A DNA stretch of 64,000 nt from Cognatiluteimonas profundi (GCF_009792795.1 NZ_VKHQ01000003.1:735601-799600), one strand, 5' to 3'. Counted from the first letter of the stretch, positions 40,212 to 53,296 are shown. A program made the numbers and translations. The notes: a model not told the origin generated them from the sequence alone.

Positions 40212-41723
40212 ATGAACCAGCACGCTCTGCTCGACGCACTCACCCCGTTGCGGGCCCACAAGGGCCAGCGGCGCACCGCCGGTCTCGACGATGCCACCGT
40301 CCTGAAGTTCGCGGCAACGCATCCGGACCTTGTCGCCGCCATCGAAGCGGCAGCGGTCGAGCATGCCCGCGTGCGCGATGAGTTCCCCGACCTGCTGGAC
40401 ATGGACGAAGCCGACCAGGCGCGGACGGTCCAGGCCGGCTACGTGAATTTCTATTCCGAAGACACCGTCAATCCCTACGTCGCCCTGGTGGCGCGCGGGC
40501 CCTGGATCGTCACCCTCAACGGCGCCGTGCTGCATGACTCCGGCGGCTACGGCATGCTCGGGTTCGGCCACACGCCCGACGCCGTGATCGAGGCGATGGC
40601 AAAGCCGCAGGTGATGGCCAACATCATGACGCCCAACGTGTCGCAGCTGAGGTTCGACCGCGCGCTGCGGGCCGAGGTGGGGCATACCCGCGGCGCCGAT
40701 GGTTGCCCGTACAGCAGGTTCCTGTGCCTGAATTCCGGCTCCGAAGCGGTTTCGCTGGCCTCGCGCATCGCCGACGTCAACGCCAAGCTGATGACAGATC
40801 CCAATGGCCGCCACGCCGGACGCAGCATCAAGCGTCTCGTGGTCAAGGGCAGCTTCCACGGACGCACCGAGCGCCCGGCGCTGTACTCGGACTCCTCGCG
40901 CAAGACCTACATGCAGCACCTGGCCAGCTTCCGCGGCGAGGACAGCGTGCTGACGGTCGAGCCCTATGACATCGACGCGTTGAAGAAGGCATTCGCGGAT
41001 GCCGATCGCAATGGCTGGTTCATCGAGGCGATGTTCCTGGAGCCCGTCATGGGCGAAGGCGATCCGGGCCGCAGCGTTCCTCCCGCGTTCTACAACGCCG
41101 CCCGCGAACTCACCAAGGCCCATGGCTCGGTGTTGCTGGTCGATTCCATCCAGGCCGGGCTGCGTGCGCACGGCGTGCTGTCGATCATCGACTACCCAGG
41201 CTTCGAGGGCATCGAGGCGCCGGACATGGAGACCTATTCCAAGGCGCTCAACGCCGGGCAGTTCCCGATGTCGGTGCTGGCGGTGAACACGCGCGCCGCC
41301 GCGATGTATCGCAGCGGCGTGTACGGCAACACGATGACGACCAATCCGCGCGCACTCGACGTGGCCTGCGCCGTCCTCGCGCAGATCACCCCGGAGCTGC
41401 GCGCGAACATCCGCCAGCGCGGCAGCGATGCGATTGCCATGCTCGAAGCACTCAAGGCCGAGCTCGGCGGCATGATCACCAAGGTCCAGGGCACCGGCCT
41501 GTTGTTCTCCTGCGAACTGGCCCCTGGATTCAAGGGTTACGGCACGGGCTCGACCGAGGAATGGCTGCGCGAACGTGGCCTGGGCGTCATCCATGGCGGT
41601 GCCAACTCGTTGCGCTTCACGCCGCATTTCTCCGTGGGTCGCGACGAACTGGAACTGATGGTGGCACTGGTGAAGCGCGGATTGCTGGAAGGCCCGCGGC
41701 AGCAGCAGGCAGCCGCCGCCTGA
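40212..41723 (+). CDS. Class III (fold type I) PLP-dependent aminotransferase
   Basis: A 503-residue enzyme starting at ATG 40212. Class III features: FLCLNSGSEAVSLASRIAD (cofactor phosphate region), VVKGSFHGRTERPALYS, the PLP-ring Asp in LLVDSIQAGLRAHG and the Schiff-base Lys in YSKALNAGQFPMSV. YGNTMTTNPRALDVACAVL comes after it. It differs from ornithine/GABA aminotransferases, for instance SIQ in place of the usual Glu-Val-Gln stretch, and has a long N-terminal region with RTVQAGYVNFYSEDTVNPYV. The substrate is not evident. It stands alone, divergent from queA and closed by its own terminator. Confidence 0.85.
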   Translation: MNQHALLDALTPLRAHKGQRRTAGLDDATVLKFAATHPDLVAAIEAAAVEHARVRDEFPDLLDMDEADQARTVQAGYVNFYSEDTVNPYVALVARGPWIVTLNGAVLHDSGGYGMLGFGHTPDAVIEAMAKPQVMANIMTPNVSQLRFDRALRAEVGHTRGADGCPYSRFLCLNSGSEAVSLASRIADVNAKLMTDPNGRHAGRSIKRLVVKGSFHGRTERPALYSDSSRKTYMQHLASFRGEDSVLTVEPYDIDALKKAFADADRNGWFIEAMFLEPVMGEGDPGRSVPPAFYNAARELTKAHGSVLLVDSIQAGLRAHGVLSIIDYPGFEGIEAPDMETYSKALNAGQFPMSVLAVNTRAAAMYRSGVYGNTMTTNPRALDVACAVLAQITPELRANIRQRGSDAIAMLEALKAELGGMITKVQGTGLLFSCELAPGFKGYGTGSTEEWLRERGLGVIHGGANSLRFTPHFSVGRDELELMVALVKRGLLEGPRQQQAAAA

Positions 41724-41743
41724 CGCCAGGATCCGCTGCAATC

Positions 41744-41773
41744 AAAAAAGCCCGGTGATCCGGGCTTTTTTTT
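41744..41773. terminator. Bidirectional terminator between aminotransferase and MAPEG genes
   Basis: AAAAAA, GCCCGG, TGAT loop, CCGGGC, then eight T residues. It serves the aminotransferase gene and, on the other strand, the end of the MAPEG operon. Confidence 0.95.
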
Positions 41774-41788
41774 CGGAACCTGGGCGGC

Positions 41789-42175
41789 TCAGCGCAAGGC
41801 GAGCCACAACCCGGACAGCGCCATCGCCAGCATGGCCAGCCAGGTCAGTACTGTCCCCCACAGGCGCCCGGGGCTGCGGCCTGCCGTGCTCGACAAGCCG
41901 ATGGCATGCATGACGCGCCCGAGCAGCAATGCACTGCCGAATCCCCACAACCACGGCGGCGGCATTCCCGACAGCTCCAGCAGCGCCAACACCAGCAACG
42001 CGACCGGCGCATTCTCGACGAAGTTTCCGTGGACCCGGATCTTGCGCGCGAGCAGCGCGTCGCCACCCGCACCCAGGCCGATGGAATGTGCATGTCGATG
42101 GCGGGAGATGCGTGCGACCAGTACCAGCAGCAACAACAGGTGCAGGGATGCGAACAGCAGCGTGATCCGCGGCAT
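41789..42175 (-). CDS. MAPEG family membrane protein
   Basis: A 128-residue protein with four hydrophobic helices. The MAPEG motif is clear: KIRVHGNFVENAPVALLVLALLE (R-x-x-x-N-x-x-E-x-x-P). MAPEG members include glutathione-dependent membrane transferases and YecN-like bacterial proteins (family knowledge); the bacterial function is unproven. The start is taken at ATG 42175, four bases after the stop of the upstream TMEM43-like gene, so it is probably the third gene of a three-gene operon. The frame is open further upstream with alternative starts, but these would overlap that gene. Confidence 0.85.
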   Translation of the reverse strand: MPRITLLFASLHLLLLLVLVARISRHRHAHSIGLGAGGDALLARKIRVHGNFVENAPVALLVLALLELSGMPPPWLWGFGSALLLGRVMHAIGLSSTAGRSPGRLWGTVLTWLAMLAMALSGLWLALR

Positions 42176-42179
42176 GGGC

Positions 42180-42884
42180 TCAGCGTCGACGTCGGCGGCG
42201 GATACCCACCACCAGGATGGCCAGCATGACGGCGATGCCGCCGAGCCACCAGCCCCGCGCCGATCCTCGAACCGTCGGCGGCACACCACTCGGGTCGAGA
42301 GCCTGCGGGCGATCGACCCGTGCAGTGGGAAGCAGTTGCCAGCGGCCGTCGCGCAACTCGACCAGCCCGTCCAGCGGCGGAAGGTTCAGGTCACGCCAGT
42401 GGATGCGCAGATCCCCGATGGCAGGCTGCAGCGGATTCTCGGCGCTGCCCAGGCCCATGCCTTCGGGCTGGAATGTCGCGGAGAGGTTTCCCGGAAGCGC
42501 GGAAAACGACGGGCGGAAATCACGCCATTCGCCCAGCGTCCGCAGGACGTCGGGATCCAGCGGCTTGCCATCGACCGTAACCGTCCGCGCCAGCCAGCGA
42601 CGCCCCTGCAGCGGCAGCGCACCGGGATTCTGGTGGCCTGGCGGAAATCGGGACGAATCGATCGCCACCGGGCTCCAGACCTGCGTATATCCGGCACCGA
42701 CGGCCTGCCATTGCAGCATGTCGACCTGGCGTTCGAGACCCAGGTGGCGCGCGACCACGCCGAATTCCGGATCGCGCAGTGTCTTGTCCGGCTGCGGCGC
42801 ACCCATCGGTGCCTGCTGCGCCGCTGCCGGGAAAGTGGCGGTGGTTGCCAGCAGCAAGCCAGCCAGCCATGCGGCTCGACTCAT
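42180..42884 (-). CDS. TMEM43-like secreted/membrane-anchored protein
   Basis: A 234-residue protein with an N-terminal signal sequence ([20 protein letters not shown]) and one C-terminal helix ([18 protein letters not shown]) ending in a poly-Arg tail. The middle contains [20 protein letters not shown], which recalls the R-x-VEM-x-QW core of the TMEM43/LUMA family. [21 protein letters not shown] follows in the expected place. Bacterial TMEM43 homologues have no known role. It overlaps the upstream MBL gene by four bases and is followed four bases later by the MAPEG gene. Confidence 0.65.
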   Translation of the reverse strand: MSRAAWLAGLLLATTATFPAAAQQAPMGAPQPDKTLRDPEFGVVARHLGLERQVDMLQWQAVGAGYTQVWSPVAIDSSRFPPGHQNPGALPLQGRRWLARTVTVDGKPLDPDVLRTLGEWRDFRPSFSALPGNLSATFQPEGMGLGSAENPLQPAIGDLRIHWRDLNLPPLDGLVELRDGRWQLLPTARVDRPQALDPSGVPPTVRGSARGWWLGGIAVMLAILVVGIRRRRRR

Positions 42885-43771
42885 GCAGCCAGCGCCCGCG
42901 AATGCAGTTCGGCAACCTCATGCGTGGTCGCGAACCGGCCCTTGTCGTCGCGGGTGACCTGCGCCAGCGCGCACCCGGGATCGTGGGTGAAAAACAGGTG
43001 GACGTTGCGCGCCAGCAGGTCCTCCAGCAGTTCGCGCTTTTCGTCGATCAGCAGTTCCGGATTGCGGTCGTAGCCCATCGTGATCGGCACATGGACCCAC
43101 GGCCGCCCGGGAATGAGGTCGGCGCAGAACAGCACGCCACCGTGGTCTTCCCCGTCGATGTGTTCGGGCCCGACGATTTCCGACAACATCAGGCCCGGCG
43201 TATGGCCGTCGCTGAAGTGGAACCGCACGCTGTGGCCCAGTGATGTCGAATGACAACCGTCGACGATTTCCAGGCGTCCGCTTGCCTGAAGCAAAGCCGG
43301 CAATTCCGGGATGAAGCTGGCGCGGTCGCGCGGATGCGGATGCAGCGCGCGATCCCAGCACGCCGCGCTGACGATGAAGGTTGCGTTGGGAAACAGCAGC
43401 TCGGGCGCGCTTCCCTCGCGCCAGGGCGCGAGCAGGCCGCCCGCATGGTCGAAGTGCAGGTGCGACAGCACCACCACGTCGATGTCCTCGTGCGAGAACC
43501 CTGCCGCCTTCAGCGAATCCAGCAACACATGGTGGTCTTCCACCACGCCATAGCGCTCGCGCATCCGCGGCTCGAAAAACGCGCCGATGCCCGTCTCGAA
43601 CAACACGGTCTTGCCATTGAGCGGATGCGCCAGCAGTGCGCGGCAGGCGAGGTCGATGCGATTCTGCTCATCGGGTGGTGCCCATTTCGACCACACCGCG
43701 CGCGGCGCGTTGCCGAACATCGCGCCGCCATCGAGCTTCTGCGAGTTACCCAGGATCGACCAGAGCTTCAT
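42881..43771 (-). CDS. MBL-fold metallo-hydrolase
   Basis: A 296-residue protein starting [21 protein letters not shown]. It has the MBL zinc motif [10 protein letters not shown] (about residue 105), downstream His residues in [17 protein letters not shown] and an Asp ligand in [11 protein letters not shown]. This arrangement matches quorum-quenching lactonase-like and uncharacterised MBL hydrolases; the [10 protein letters not shown] opening is frequent in that group. The substrate is not identifiable. It is first in an MBL/TMEM43-like/MAPEG operon linked by a four-base overlap. Confidence 0.88.
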   Translation of the reverse strand: MKLWSILGNSQKLDGGAMFGNAPRAVWSKWAPPDEQNRIDLACRALLAHPLNGKTVLFETGIGAFFEPRMRERYGVVEDHHVLLDSLKAAGFSHEDIDVVVLSHLHFDHAGGLLAPWREGSAPELLFPNATFIVSAACWDRALHPHPRDRASFIPELPALLQASGRLEIVDGCHSTSLGHSVRFHFSDGHTPGLMLSEIVGPEHIDGEDHGGVLFCADLIPGRPWVHVPITMGYDRNPELLIDEKRELLEDLLARNVHLFFTHDPGCALAQVTRDDKGRFATTHEVAELHSRALAA

Positions 43772-43836
43772 TTGGCGATTCTAACGCCGCGGGCCGTGGC
43801 GCACTGTCATCGCATGGAAACCGGCCCTTGCCGGCG

Positions 43837-45854
<2,018 letters not shown>

Positions 45855-46343
45855 TTACTTGGCTTCGACGAAGACGTAGTCGACACCAGTCGGGGCCAGC
45901 GCGGTCTTGACGCGGTCGCCATCGGCCGGCTTGCCGATGAAAAGAACCTTGACGCCCTTCATCGATCCCGCCGGGACTTCCTTGAACGACTCGATGACCA
46001 GGTCGGCCATCTTTGCCGACGCCGGCGAGCCATAGGCGAGCATGTTGCCGGAGATGATGCCGCGGCTGACGTCGCCCTTGGCCTTCTCCAGCAGGCGGTC
46101 GTACTGGTCCTTGAAGTCGGCGGTGCTTTCGCCCGGCAGCATGTAGACATAAGGCTGGTTCTGGATGCCGCCCATGTTGCGGGTGACGACATCGCTGAGG
46201 TAGTCGAGCCATGCCTGGCGGTTCTCGTTCACGGGCGCCGGAACCGGTGCCTTCACCGCCGCAACCGGCGCCTCCTGCTTCTTGCAGCCCGCGAAGGGCA
46301 GCGCCAGGCACAGGATCATCAGCATGCGAGTCAATGTCTTCAT
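45855..46343 (-). CDS. Conserved hypothetical lipoprotein
   Basis: A 162-residue protein with a type II signal peptide (RMLMILCLALPFAGC, lipobox FAGC) followed by KKQEAPVAAVKAPVP, a Pro/Ala linker. The mature domain contains AWLDYLSDVVTRNMGGIQNQP, LPGESTADFKDQYDRLLEKAKG and ends in DYVFVEAK. I do not recognise the family. It starts at ATG 46343, preceded by GGGGAAAAGTG. It sits between coaD and the ferredoxin gene on the same strand and is presumably part of the rsmD-coaD-fdx-ggt run. Confidence 0.85.
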   Translation of the reverse strand: MKTLTRMLMILCLALPFAGCKKQEAPVAAVKAPVPAPVNENRQAWLDYLSDVVTRNMGGIQNQPYVYMLPGESTADFKDQYDRLLEKAKGDVSRGIISGNMLAYGSPASAKMADLVIESFKEVPAGSMKGVKVLFIGKPADGDRVKTALAPTGVDYVFVEAK

Positions 46344-46384
46344 CACTTTTCCCCGGGATTTCGCTAGTGGATGCAACGGTCGAT

Positions 46385-47533
<1,149 letters not shown>

Positions 47534-47568
47534 CTACCATGCGCGCCATTCTGCGCGATGAAGTGACG

Positions 47569-48771
47569 ATGGTGAGTTTTTTCCGCCGCAAGAAGCCTGG
47601 TGCCGACGCGGCATCGGCCGATGCGCATGCCCATCCGCGATACAGCATCGAGGAACTCGCGGCCGCCTTTCCCGAGCCGCAGGCTGCACGTCCCGAGCCG
47701 GCACCTGCCACTCCCGAAACGGTTTCGAGTCCTGCACCGGCACCTGTTGCCGTTGCCGAGGCCGGCCCGATCCCGGTCGCCGCCACCAGCGAACCTGCGC
47801 GAACCGATGCTGTCGCGACCGTCCCGGCTGCGGCTCCCGGCAAGAAGGGCTGGCGCGACAGGCTGCGCGGCACGGGTTTCGCCCGCAGCTTCGGCGGCCT
47901 GTTTTCACGCAATCCCAAACTCGACGAAGACCTGCTGGATGAAATCGAGACGGCACTGCTGACGGCCGATGTCGGCGTCGCCGCAACGACGTCGCTGGTC
48001 GAGTCCATGCGCAAGCGCATGAAGGCGCGCGAGTTCGCCGATGCACGGCAACTGCTGCAGGCGCTGCGTGGGGAGTTGGTTGCACTGCTGGTGCCGGTTG
48101 CCCTGCCCCTGCGCATCGATCCGCGCGCGAAACCCTTCGTGCTGCTCACCGTCGGCGTCAACGGCGTCGGCAAGACCACCACCATCGGCAAGCTCGCACA
48201 TCGTTTCCGCGGGCAGGATTACAGCCTCATGCTCGCCGCGGGCGACACCTTCCGGGCCGCCGCCGTGGCGCAGTTGCAGGCATGGGGCGAGCGCAACGGC
48301 GTGCCGGTCATCGCCCAGGGCCATAACACCGGCGGCAAGGGCGGCGATGCGGCGTCTGTTGCATTCGATGCGCTGCAGGCGGCCAAGGCCCGCGGCACCG
48401 ACATCCTCATCGCCGACACTGCCGGCCGCCTGCACACGCAGCAGGGGTTGATGGATGAGCTGGGGAAGATCAAGCGGGTGCTGCAGAAGCTCGACCCCGC
48501 CGCCCCACACGAAGTCCTCATGGTCATCGATGGCACGACCGGCCAGAACGCGCTATCGCAACTGCGCCAGTTCAACGCGGCTGTCGGCGTGACCGGCCTG
48601 GTCGTCACCAAGCTCGACGGCACCGCCAAGGGCGGCGTCGTCTTCGCGCTGGCTCGCGAGTTCGGCATCCCGATCCGCTTCGCCGGCATCGGCGAGCGGC
48701 CCGAGGATCTCCGCGAATTCGACGCAGAGGCGTTCGTCGATGCATTGTTGCCGGAATCGCTCGGCAGCTAG
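47569..48771 (+). CDS. ftsY: Signal recognition particle receptor FtsY
   Basis: A 400-residue GTPase that docks SRP-ribosome complexes at the inner membrane (family knowledge). It starts at ATG 47569 ([17 protein letters not shown]). The usual acidic A domain is here an Ala/Pro-rich region (residues 20-105). The NG domain then shows [19 protein letters not shown] (P-loop, about 198), [29 protein letters not shown] (about 282) and [15 protein letters not shown] (about 346). An ATG at 47539 is possible but overlaps a TACCAT that may be the -10 box. Confidence 0.96.
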   Translation: MVSFFRRKKPGADAASADAHAHPRYSIEELAAAFPEPQAARPEPAPATPETVSSPAPAPVAVAEAGPIPVAATSEPARTDAVATVPAAAPGKKGWRDRLRGTGFARSFGGLFSRNPKLDEDLLDEIETALLTADVGVAATTSLVESMRKRMKAREFADARQLLQALRGELVALLVPVALPLRIDPRAKPFVLLTVGVNGVGKTTTIGKLAHRFRGQDYSLMLAAGDTFRAAAVAQLQAWGERNGVPVIAQGHNTGGKGGDAASVAFDALQAAKARGTDILIADTAGRLHTQQGLMDELGKIKRVLQKLDPAAPHEVLMVIDGTTGQNALSQLRQFNAAVGVTGLVVTKLDGTAKGGVVFALAREFGIPIRFAGIGERPEDLREFDAEAFVDALLPESLGS

Positions 48772-48795
48772 CCGGCGCAACAGGGGCGCCCACCG

Positions 48796-50091
48796 GTGAA
48801 CAGCGGCAGCACGCCTGCCAGTCAACGCCCGCGCAAGCTCGCCTGGATTGCGCTCGCGTTGTTGATCCTGGCGCTGGCGGCGGGCGTTGGCCTGCGCTAC
48901 GTGCTGCAACAGCAACATGTGTCGCGCCTGGTGCTCGATCAGCTCGGGCGCGCGCTCGGATTGACGATCACTTCCTCCGGAACGACGCAGTACTCGGTCC
49001 GCGGCACGCCGACGCTGGTCATCCGCGATGTCATCGCCGTCGAGCCCGGCGCCACCGCGCCGCTGTTGCGCGCGGACCGGATCTTCGTGTCCTTGCCCTG
49101 GTCGACGATCCGCGCGCTGACCGCCGGAACCGCCGGCACGACGATCACGATGGATCGCATCGAGCTCGACCATCCATCGCTCGACCTCGATGCGTTGCAG
49201 CGCTGGCTTGCGCATCGCCCGCCGGGAAAAACCCGGTATCCCGTGCTCAGGAAGGGATTGAAGGTCACCGATGGCCGCATCACCACACGCGGGTGGTCGC
49301 TCGACGCATTCGCATTGGATGCCCCGCTGCTGGCGCCGGATCAACGCTTTACCGGACACGTGGCCGGCCGCTACCGCAGCGGCGGCACGCAGCTGCCGTT
49401 CGACCTGCGCGTCGTGCTGTCGCGGCCCACCAGCGACGCCGCACTCGGACTCGCCGGACAGGTCGCCATCGAACGCGATAGCTGGCGGATGCCGTCGCGC
49501 GTGGTGCTGTCGGGAATGCTGCATGTCGCCAATGGCTGGCGGCTGGAACGAGCCAGGCTTGCGGCGGCGTCGCGCTATCAATCAGGCGGGACGTCTGCGC
49601 CGTTTGCAGCGGGCATCGCCGGCACGCTGCAATACCGCGATGCGCGCACCATGCTGGCGCCGCTGGCGCTGGTCGTGCACGGAAGCGGCGTCATTCCCGA
49701 CCTTATCGCAAACGGCAATGCGTCCTTGTCGGAAACACTCGGATTGAAGCTTGCCGGCACCCTGCCCACATGGCCGGACGGCTGGCCTGCATTGCCGCCG
49801 CCGATCGGCGCGTCGCGGTCGCCACTCGCGTTCGGATTGCAGTATCTCGGCAGCCTGGATCTTTCCGATCCGCTCGCATTGCAGTTGCGCAGGGACGCTG
49901 CATTGTTCGACGGCAGCTTCCGTGCGTTTGAAGTCAGCAAGTGGTTGGCAGCGGGTCCGGGCACATCGCCGATTCCGCCGCTGACCGGTCGCGTGTCCAT
50001 GCCGCGCCTGGATATCGCGGGGGCGCAGCTGCAGGGCGTGGACATCTCGATCAGCGATAGCGACGCCGCTGCCGTGAAGTCGACGCCATGA
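48796..50091 (+). CDS. AsmA-like membrane-anchored envelope protein
   Basis: A 431-residue protein starting at GTG 48796. It has one N-terminal membrane helix (RKLAWIALALLILALAAGVGL). A long beta-rich periplasmic region follows, with AsmA-type features: VLDQLGRALGLTITSSG, TPTLVIRDVIA, the 'DRIELDHPSLDLDALQRWL' strand pattern and repeated short strands to the end (MPRLDIAGAQLQGVDISISD). It is shorter than AsmA or YhdP and looks like a small family member. AsmA-like proteins are tied to lipid movement between membranes (family knowledge). It sits between ftsY and mutY and overlaps mutY by four bases. Confidence 0.7.
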   Translation: MNSGSTPASQRPRKLAWIALALLILALAAGVGLRYVLQQQHVSRLVLDQLGRALGLTITSSGTTQYSVRGTPTLVIRDVIAVEPGATAPLLRADRIFVSLPWSTIRALTAGTAGTTITMDRIELDHPSLDLDALQRWLAHRPPGKTRYPVLRKGLKVTDGRITTRGWSLDAFALDAPLLAPDQRFTGHVAGRYRSGGTQLPFDLRVVLSRPTSDAALGLAGQVAIERDSWRMPSRVVLSGMLHVANGWRLERARLAAASRYQSGGTSAPFAAGIAGTLQYRDARTMLAPLALVVHGSGVIPDLIANGNASLSETLGLKLAGTLPTWPDGWPALPPPIGASRSPLAFGLQYLGSLDLSDPLALQLRRDAALFDGSFRAFEVSKWLAAGPGTSPIPPLTGRVSMPRLDIAGAQLQGVDISISDSDAAAVKSTP

Positions 50092-51134
50092 GCGGCGACC
50101 AGACGTTCGCGACGCGGCTGCTTGCCTGGTTCGACGGACACGGTCGCAAGGATCTGCCATGGCAGCATCCGCGCAGCCCCTATCGCGTCTGGTTGTCGGA
50201 GGTGATGCTGCAGCAGACCCAGGTCCAGGTCGTCGTGCCCTACTTCGAGCGATTCGTGGCGGCGCTGCCCGACGTGCGGGCATTGGCGGCTGCCGATCCC
50301 GACGATGTCCTCGCACTATGGTCGGGGCTGGGCTACTACGCCCGCGCGCGCAATCTCCAGGCGGCCGCAAAACTGTGCGTCGCGCAGCACGATGGCGACC
50401 TGCCGCGCGACCTCGATGCACTGGTCGCATTGCCCGGCATCGGCCGCAGCACCGCGGGAGCGATCCTGGCGCAGGCGTGGGGTGACCGTTTTCCAATCCT
50501 GGATGGCAACGTCAAGCGCGTGCTGGCCCGCTACCACGGCATCGAGGCCTGGCCCGGCGCACCTGCGACGCAAAAGGCGCTGTGGCTGCATGCCGATCGG
50601 CACCTGCCGCACGCACGCCTGGCCGATTACGTGCAGGCACAGATGGATCTGGGCGCGACGCTGTGCAGGCGCCACGATCCCGCGTGCGGGCGGTGTCCAC
50701 TGAACACGGATTGCGTCGCGCAGCAGACCGGGCGTACTGCCTTGCTACCTGCCCGCAAGCCAGGCAAACCGTTGCCGGAGCGCAGCGCATTCGTCCTGCT
50801 GGCGATGGATGAACACGCGCGCATCCTGATGCAGCGACGACCACCAACCGGTATCTGGCCGGGGCTCTGGTCGCTCCCGCAGGCCGAGGACGACGATGCC
50901 GCGCGCGACTGGTTCAAGGCGCACCTGCATGGCGATTACGACGCCAGCGAAGCACTCGTCGCCATCGCCCATGCATTCACCCACTACCGCGTCACGCTGC
51001 AACCCCTGCGCTGGAGTCGGATAGCGGCCAGGACGCGAGTGGAAGACAATACGGACCTGCGCTGGGTCGATCGGCACCAGCTTGTTTCGCTGGGCATTCC
51101 AGCGCCGATCCGCACCCTGCTCGAGGCGCAATGA
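50088..51134 (+). CDS. mutY: A/G-specific adenine glycosylase MutY
   Basis: A 348-residue DNA repair enzyme removing adenine mispaired with 8-oxoguanine (family knowledge). The N-terminal catalytic domain shows [20 protein letters not shown] (with the catalytic Glu), the helix-hairpin-helix [18 protein letters not shown], the catalytic Asp in [17 protein letters not shown] and a 4Fe-4S site, [17 protein letters not shown]. The C-terminal NUDIX-like 8-oxoG recognition domain follows. Length matches E. coli MutY (350). The stop overlaps the yggX start by four bases (ATGA). Confidence 0.97.
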   Translation: MSGDQTFATRLLAWFDGHGRKDLPWQHPRSPYRVWLSEVMLQQTQVQVVVPYFERFVAALPDVRALAAADPDDVLALWSGLGYYARARNLQAAAKLCVAQHDGDLPRDLDALVALPGIGRSTAGAILAQAWGDRFPILDGNVKRVLARYHGIEAWPGAPATQKALWLHADRHLPHARLADYVQAQMDLGATLCRRHDPACGRCPLNTDCVAQQTGRTALLPARKPGKPLPERSAFVLLAMDEHARILMQRRPPTGIWPGLWSLPQAEDDDAARDWFKAHLHGDYDASEALVAIAHAFTHYRVTLQPLRWSRIAARTRVEDNTDLRWVDRHQLVSLGIPAPIRTLLEAQ

Positions 51135-51409
51135 CCATGGCACGGACTGTTTTCTGCCAGTACGAACAACGCGAGACCGAGGGCCTGGATTTTTCGCCAT
51201 GGCCCGGCGAAGCCGGCAAGCGGGTCTTCGACAACATCGGCAAGCCGGCCTGGGCGGCGTGGCTGGCACACCAGACCATGCTGATCAACGAGAACCGACT
51301 GTCGCCACTGAACCCGGGGCATCGCGCCTTCCTTGGCGAAGAGATGCTGAAGTTCCTGTTCGGCGGCGGCGCGGACAAACCGCAGGGTTACCGTCCCGCG
51401 GATCAGTGA
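51131..51409 (+). CDS. yggX: Oxidative damage protection protein YggX (Fe(II)-trafficking)
   Basis: A 92-residue YggX protein. It begins with [18 protein letters not shown] (the conserved Cys-containing N-terminus) and continues with [40 protein letters not shown] and [10 protein letters not shown]. YggX protects Fe-S proteins from oxidative damage and may handle Fe(II) (family knowledge). Pairing with mutY is conserved in gammaproteobacteria, and here the two overlap by four bases. Its last seven bases overlap the facing lipoprotein gene. Confidence 0.96.
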   Translation: MTMARTVFCQYEQRETEGLDFSPWPGEAGKRVFDNIGKPAWAAWLAHQTMLINENRLSPLNPGHRAFLGEEMLKFLFGGGADKPQGYRPADQ

Positions 51410-51834
51410 GCCGGAAGATTCGCCGACTTCGCGGCCTTCTCCGCCTGCCGTATCCCGGTCACGTCCAGCGGACGAATGCTGCGGATCCGGCACGGCATGT
51501 GGATGGGTGACGGATTGCTCACCCGCACCTCGTCATACCCCGCCTCCACCTGGCCGACGTGATCGGTCACCCCGATCGCCACGCTGTATTCCAGCCCGTC
51601 GCAGGGCCCGTACAGTTCCAGCAGCCACGCCTGGTTCGGACGCGTCCAGACCGCCAGGGCGTCATCGCCCAAGGCCTCCCAGCTGTCGAATCGCCCAAGC
51701 GACCGGAAGCTCGGAACCGGCGCACCGGCGTGCGCGCGGTAAAGCGCGAGGCGCTGGTCGACCGGTCGTGGCTTCAGGCTCGAGCATCCCGCGCACACCA
51801 CCGCCGCGACGATCCAACCGACGAAGAATTTCAT
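51403..51834 (-). CDS. DUF6491-like lipoprotein
   Basis: A 143-residue lipoprotein with the lipobox VCAGC followed by [20 protein letters not shown]. The mature part has [44 protein letters not shown] and [21 protein letters not shown]. The pairs of Cys and the CRI-x-x-IRPLD end match the DUF6491 proteins common in xanthomonads (family assignment from memory). Function is unknown. It converges with yggX and overlaps it by seven bases. Confidence 0.85.
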   Translation of the reverse strand: MKFFVGWIVAAVVCAGCSSLKPRPVDQRLALYRAHAGAPVPSFRSLGRFDSWEALGDDALAVWTRPNQAWLLELYGPCDGLEYSVAIGVTDHVGQVEAGYDEVRVSNPSPIHMPCRIRSIRPLDVTGIRQAEKAAKSANLPAH

Positions 51835-51938
51835 TGGAAGCTCCTGCGCTGCACCGGAACATCGTCCACCCCGCCTGGCGGTGCGTCCGTGAAAACGGGA
51901 TTTTCCGCCAATCCGCGACAGCCACGAGGGCAGCCGAC

Positions 51939-51967
51939 TTGCCCGTAAGCGGGCGCCTCCGTATCAT
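51939..51967 (+). promoter_or_regulatory. Probable promoter of tRNA-Phe
   Basis: TTGCCC (51939-51944) and TATCAT (51962-51967) are 17 bases apart, followed by a GC-rich stretch (CGCGCCC) like the discriminator of stable-RNA promoters. The tRNA begins about 65 bases after the predicted start site. Confidence 0.5.
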
Positions 51968-52039
51968 CGCGCCCTCACGCAGGGCAAACGCCAGGCGTCA
52001 CTCAACAGCACCGGCCATGTCAGCGGCCACGCTGCACCC

Positions 52040-52115
52040 GGCCGGGTAGCTCAGTTGGTAGAGCAGGGGATTGAAAATCCCCGTGTCGGCGGTTCGATTC
52101 CGTCCCCGGCCACCA
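52040..52115 (+). tRNA. tRNA-Phe (GAA)
   Basis: A 76-base cloverleaf. The acceptor stem GGCCGGG (52040-52046) pairs with CCCGGCC (52105-52111). The D-loop has GCTCAGTTGGTAGAGC. The anticodon stem is GGGGA/TCCCC with loop TTGAAAA, anticodon GAA at 52073-52075. The T-arm has GGTTCGATTCC, and the encoded end is ACCA (52112-52115). It closely follows E. coli tRNA-Phe in the anticodon arm. It stands alone, not in a tRNA cluster. No integrated element is seen beside its 3' end. Confidence 0.97.
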
Positions 52116-52232
52116 TTGAATTCAAGATCCGCACAATCCGCGCCTCGATGCGCGGCGATTGCACATGATGTGACCCTGCGATCACGCGTGGCTCATACAA
52201 TGCGACCCTCTTCGTCAGCCGTGTCCCGACAC

Positions 52233-53294
52233 ATGCGTTCTGCCCTGGCTCCGTTGGCGTGGTCCTGCCTGGCATTGCTGGGAGTCCTGCCCTCTACGGC
52301 GCTCGCCTGTGCGACCTGCGGATGCACGCTGAGTACCGATGCGGCGACTGGCTACTCGTCGCAGCCGGGTTGGCGAATCACCGTGGAATCGGTGTATCTC
52401 GACCAGGAGCAGTTGCGGCACGGGAGCCATGCGGCCTCGTCGAATGACGTCCTCGACCATCCTGTCGACCCCGCGGCGGACGGCGCGGAAATCGAGCGCG
52501 ACACGCGAAACCGGTATGACAACCTGTCAGTGAGTTACCGCCCGAATGCCGACTGGGCCGTGGGCCTGCTGCTGCCCTACGTTCAACGCGACCATACGAC
52601 CTACGGCGAACAGGAAGCGCCTTTCACGCCTGCCGCCATCGCGCCGGACCAGGTCAGCCAAGCCAATGTGTCCGGCTTGGGCGATGCCAGGATCATCGCC
52701 AGCTACCAGGGTTTCCTGCCGACGCATAATCTCGGCATGCAGGTCGGCGTCAAATTGCCGACCGGGCGTTACGGCGGGCAGAACGAGGTAACCGGTGAAC
52801 GCGCGGGGCATCCGGTGACGTTCGATCGGGGTCCAATGGTGGGGGACGCGCTCGATGCCAGCCTGCAAGCGGGGACTGGCAGCACCGACCTGATCGTTGG
52901 CGGCTACTACTTCCAGCCGGTCAGCCAGGACTTCGATCTGGTCGTGGACGGACAATTCCAGACCGCCATTGCGCATCGACTGGACGCGGGCGACGCCGAC
53001 TTCCGTCCGGGCAACGAGGCAACGCTCAATCTCGGCCTGCGTTACGAAGCGCATGCCAAATGGGTGCCGCAGCTGCAGCTGAACCTGCTGCGCAGGAGTG
53101 CCGACCAGGGCGCACTGGCCGATCGGTTGAATACAGCGGGCACGGTCGCTTACCTCGCCCCCGGAATCAGCGCCGGCATCGGAAGGAATGTGCAGGTCTA
53201 CGGCTTCGCGCAGATCCCGGTTTACAGCCATTTGTCGGGATACCAATTGTTTCCACGCTGGACCGCCACCGTCGGCATGAGCGTCGGCTTCTGA
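52233..53294 (+). CDS. Secreted outer-membrane barrel-like protein with N-terminal CxxCxC motif
   Basis: The start at ATG 52233 gives 353 residues (GTG 52221 and ATG 52200 are alternatives). A signal peptide (APLAWSCLALLGVLPSTALA) precedes CATCGCTLSTDAATGYSSQP, with three Cys in a CxxCxC pattern at the mature N-terminus. The rest consists of alternating amphipathic strands, such as YDNLSVSYRPNADWAVGLLLPY, QVGVKLPTGRYGG and GSTDLIVGGYYFQPV, ending in TVGMSVGF; the final Phe is typical of outer-membrane barrels. A porin or transporter role, perhaps tied to metal or thiol chemistry, is inferred only. A TlpA-type thioredoxin gene follows after two bases. Confidence 0.75.
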   Translation: MRSALAPLAWSCLALLGVLPSTALACATCGCTLSTDAATGYSSQPGWRITVESVYLDQEQLRHGSHAASSNDVLDHPVDPAADGAEIERDTRNRYDNLSVSYRPNADWAVGLLLPYVQRDHTTYGEQEAPFTPAAIAPDQVSQANVSGLGDARIIASYQGFLPTHNLGMQVGVKLPTGRYGGQNEVTGERAGHPVTFDRGPMVGDALDASLQAGTGSTDLIVGGYYFQPVSQDFDLVVDGQFQTAIAHRLDAGDADFRPGNEATLNLGLRYEAHAKWVPQLQLNLLRRSADQGALADRLNTAGTVAYLAPGISAGIGRNVQVYGFAQIPVYSHLSGYQLFPRWTATVGMSVGF

Positions 53295-53296
53295 CG

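Noticed and set aside
40194..41741. 515-codon minus-strand frame under the aminotransferase gene
   Set aside because: Antisense shadow; the plus-strand frame has all PLP-enzyme motifs.
52040..52115. tRNA-Phe as an integration site for a genomic island
   Set aside because: No integrase, no direct repeat of the tRNA 3' end and only ordinary genes on either side.
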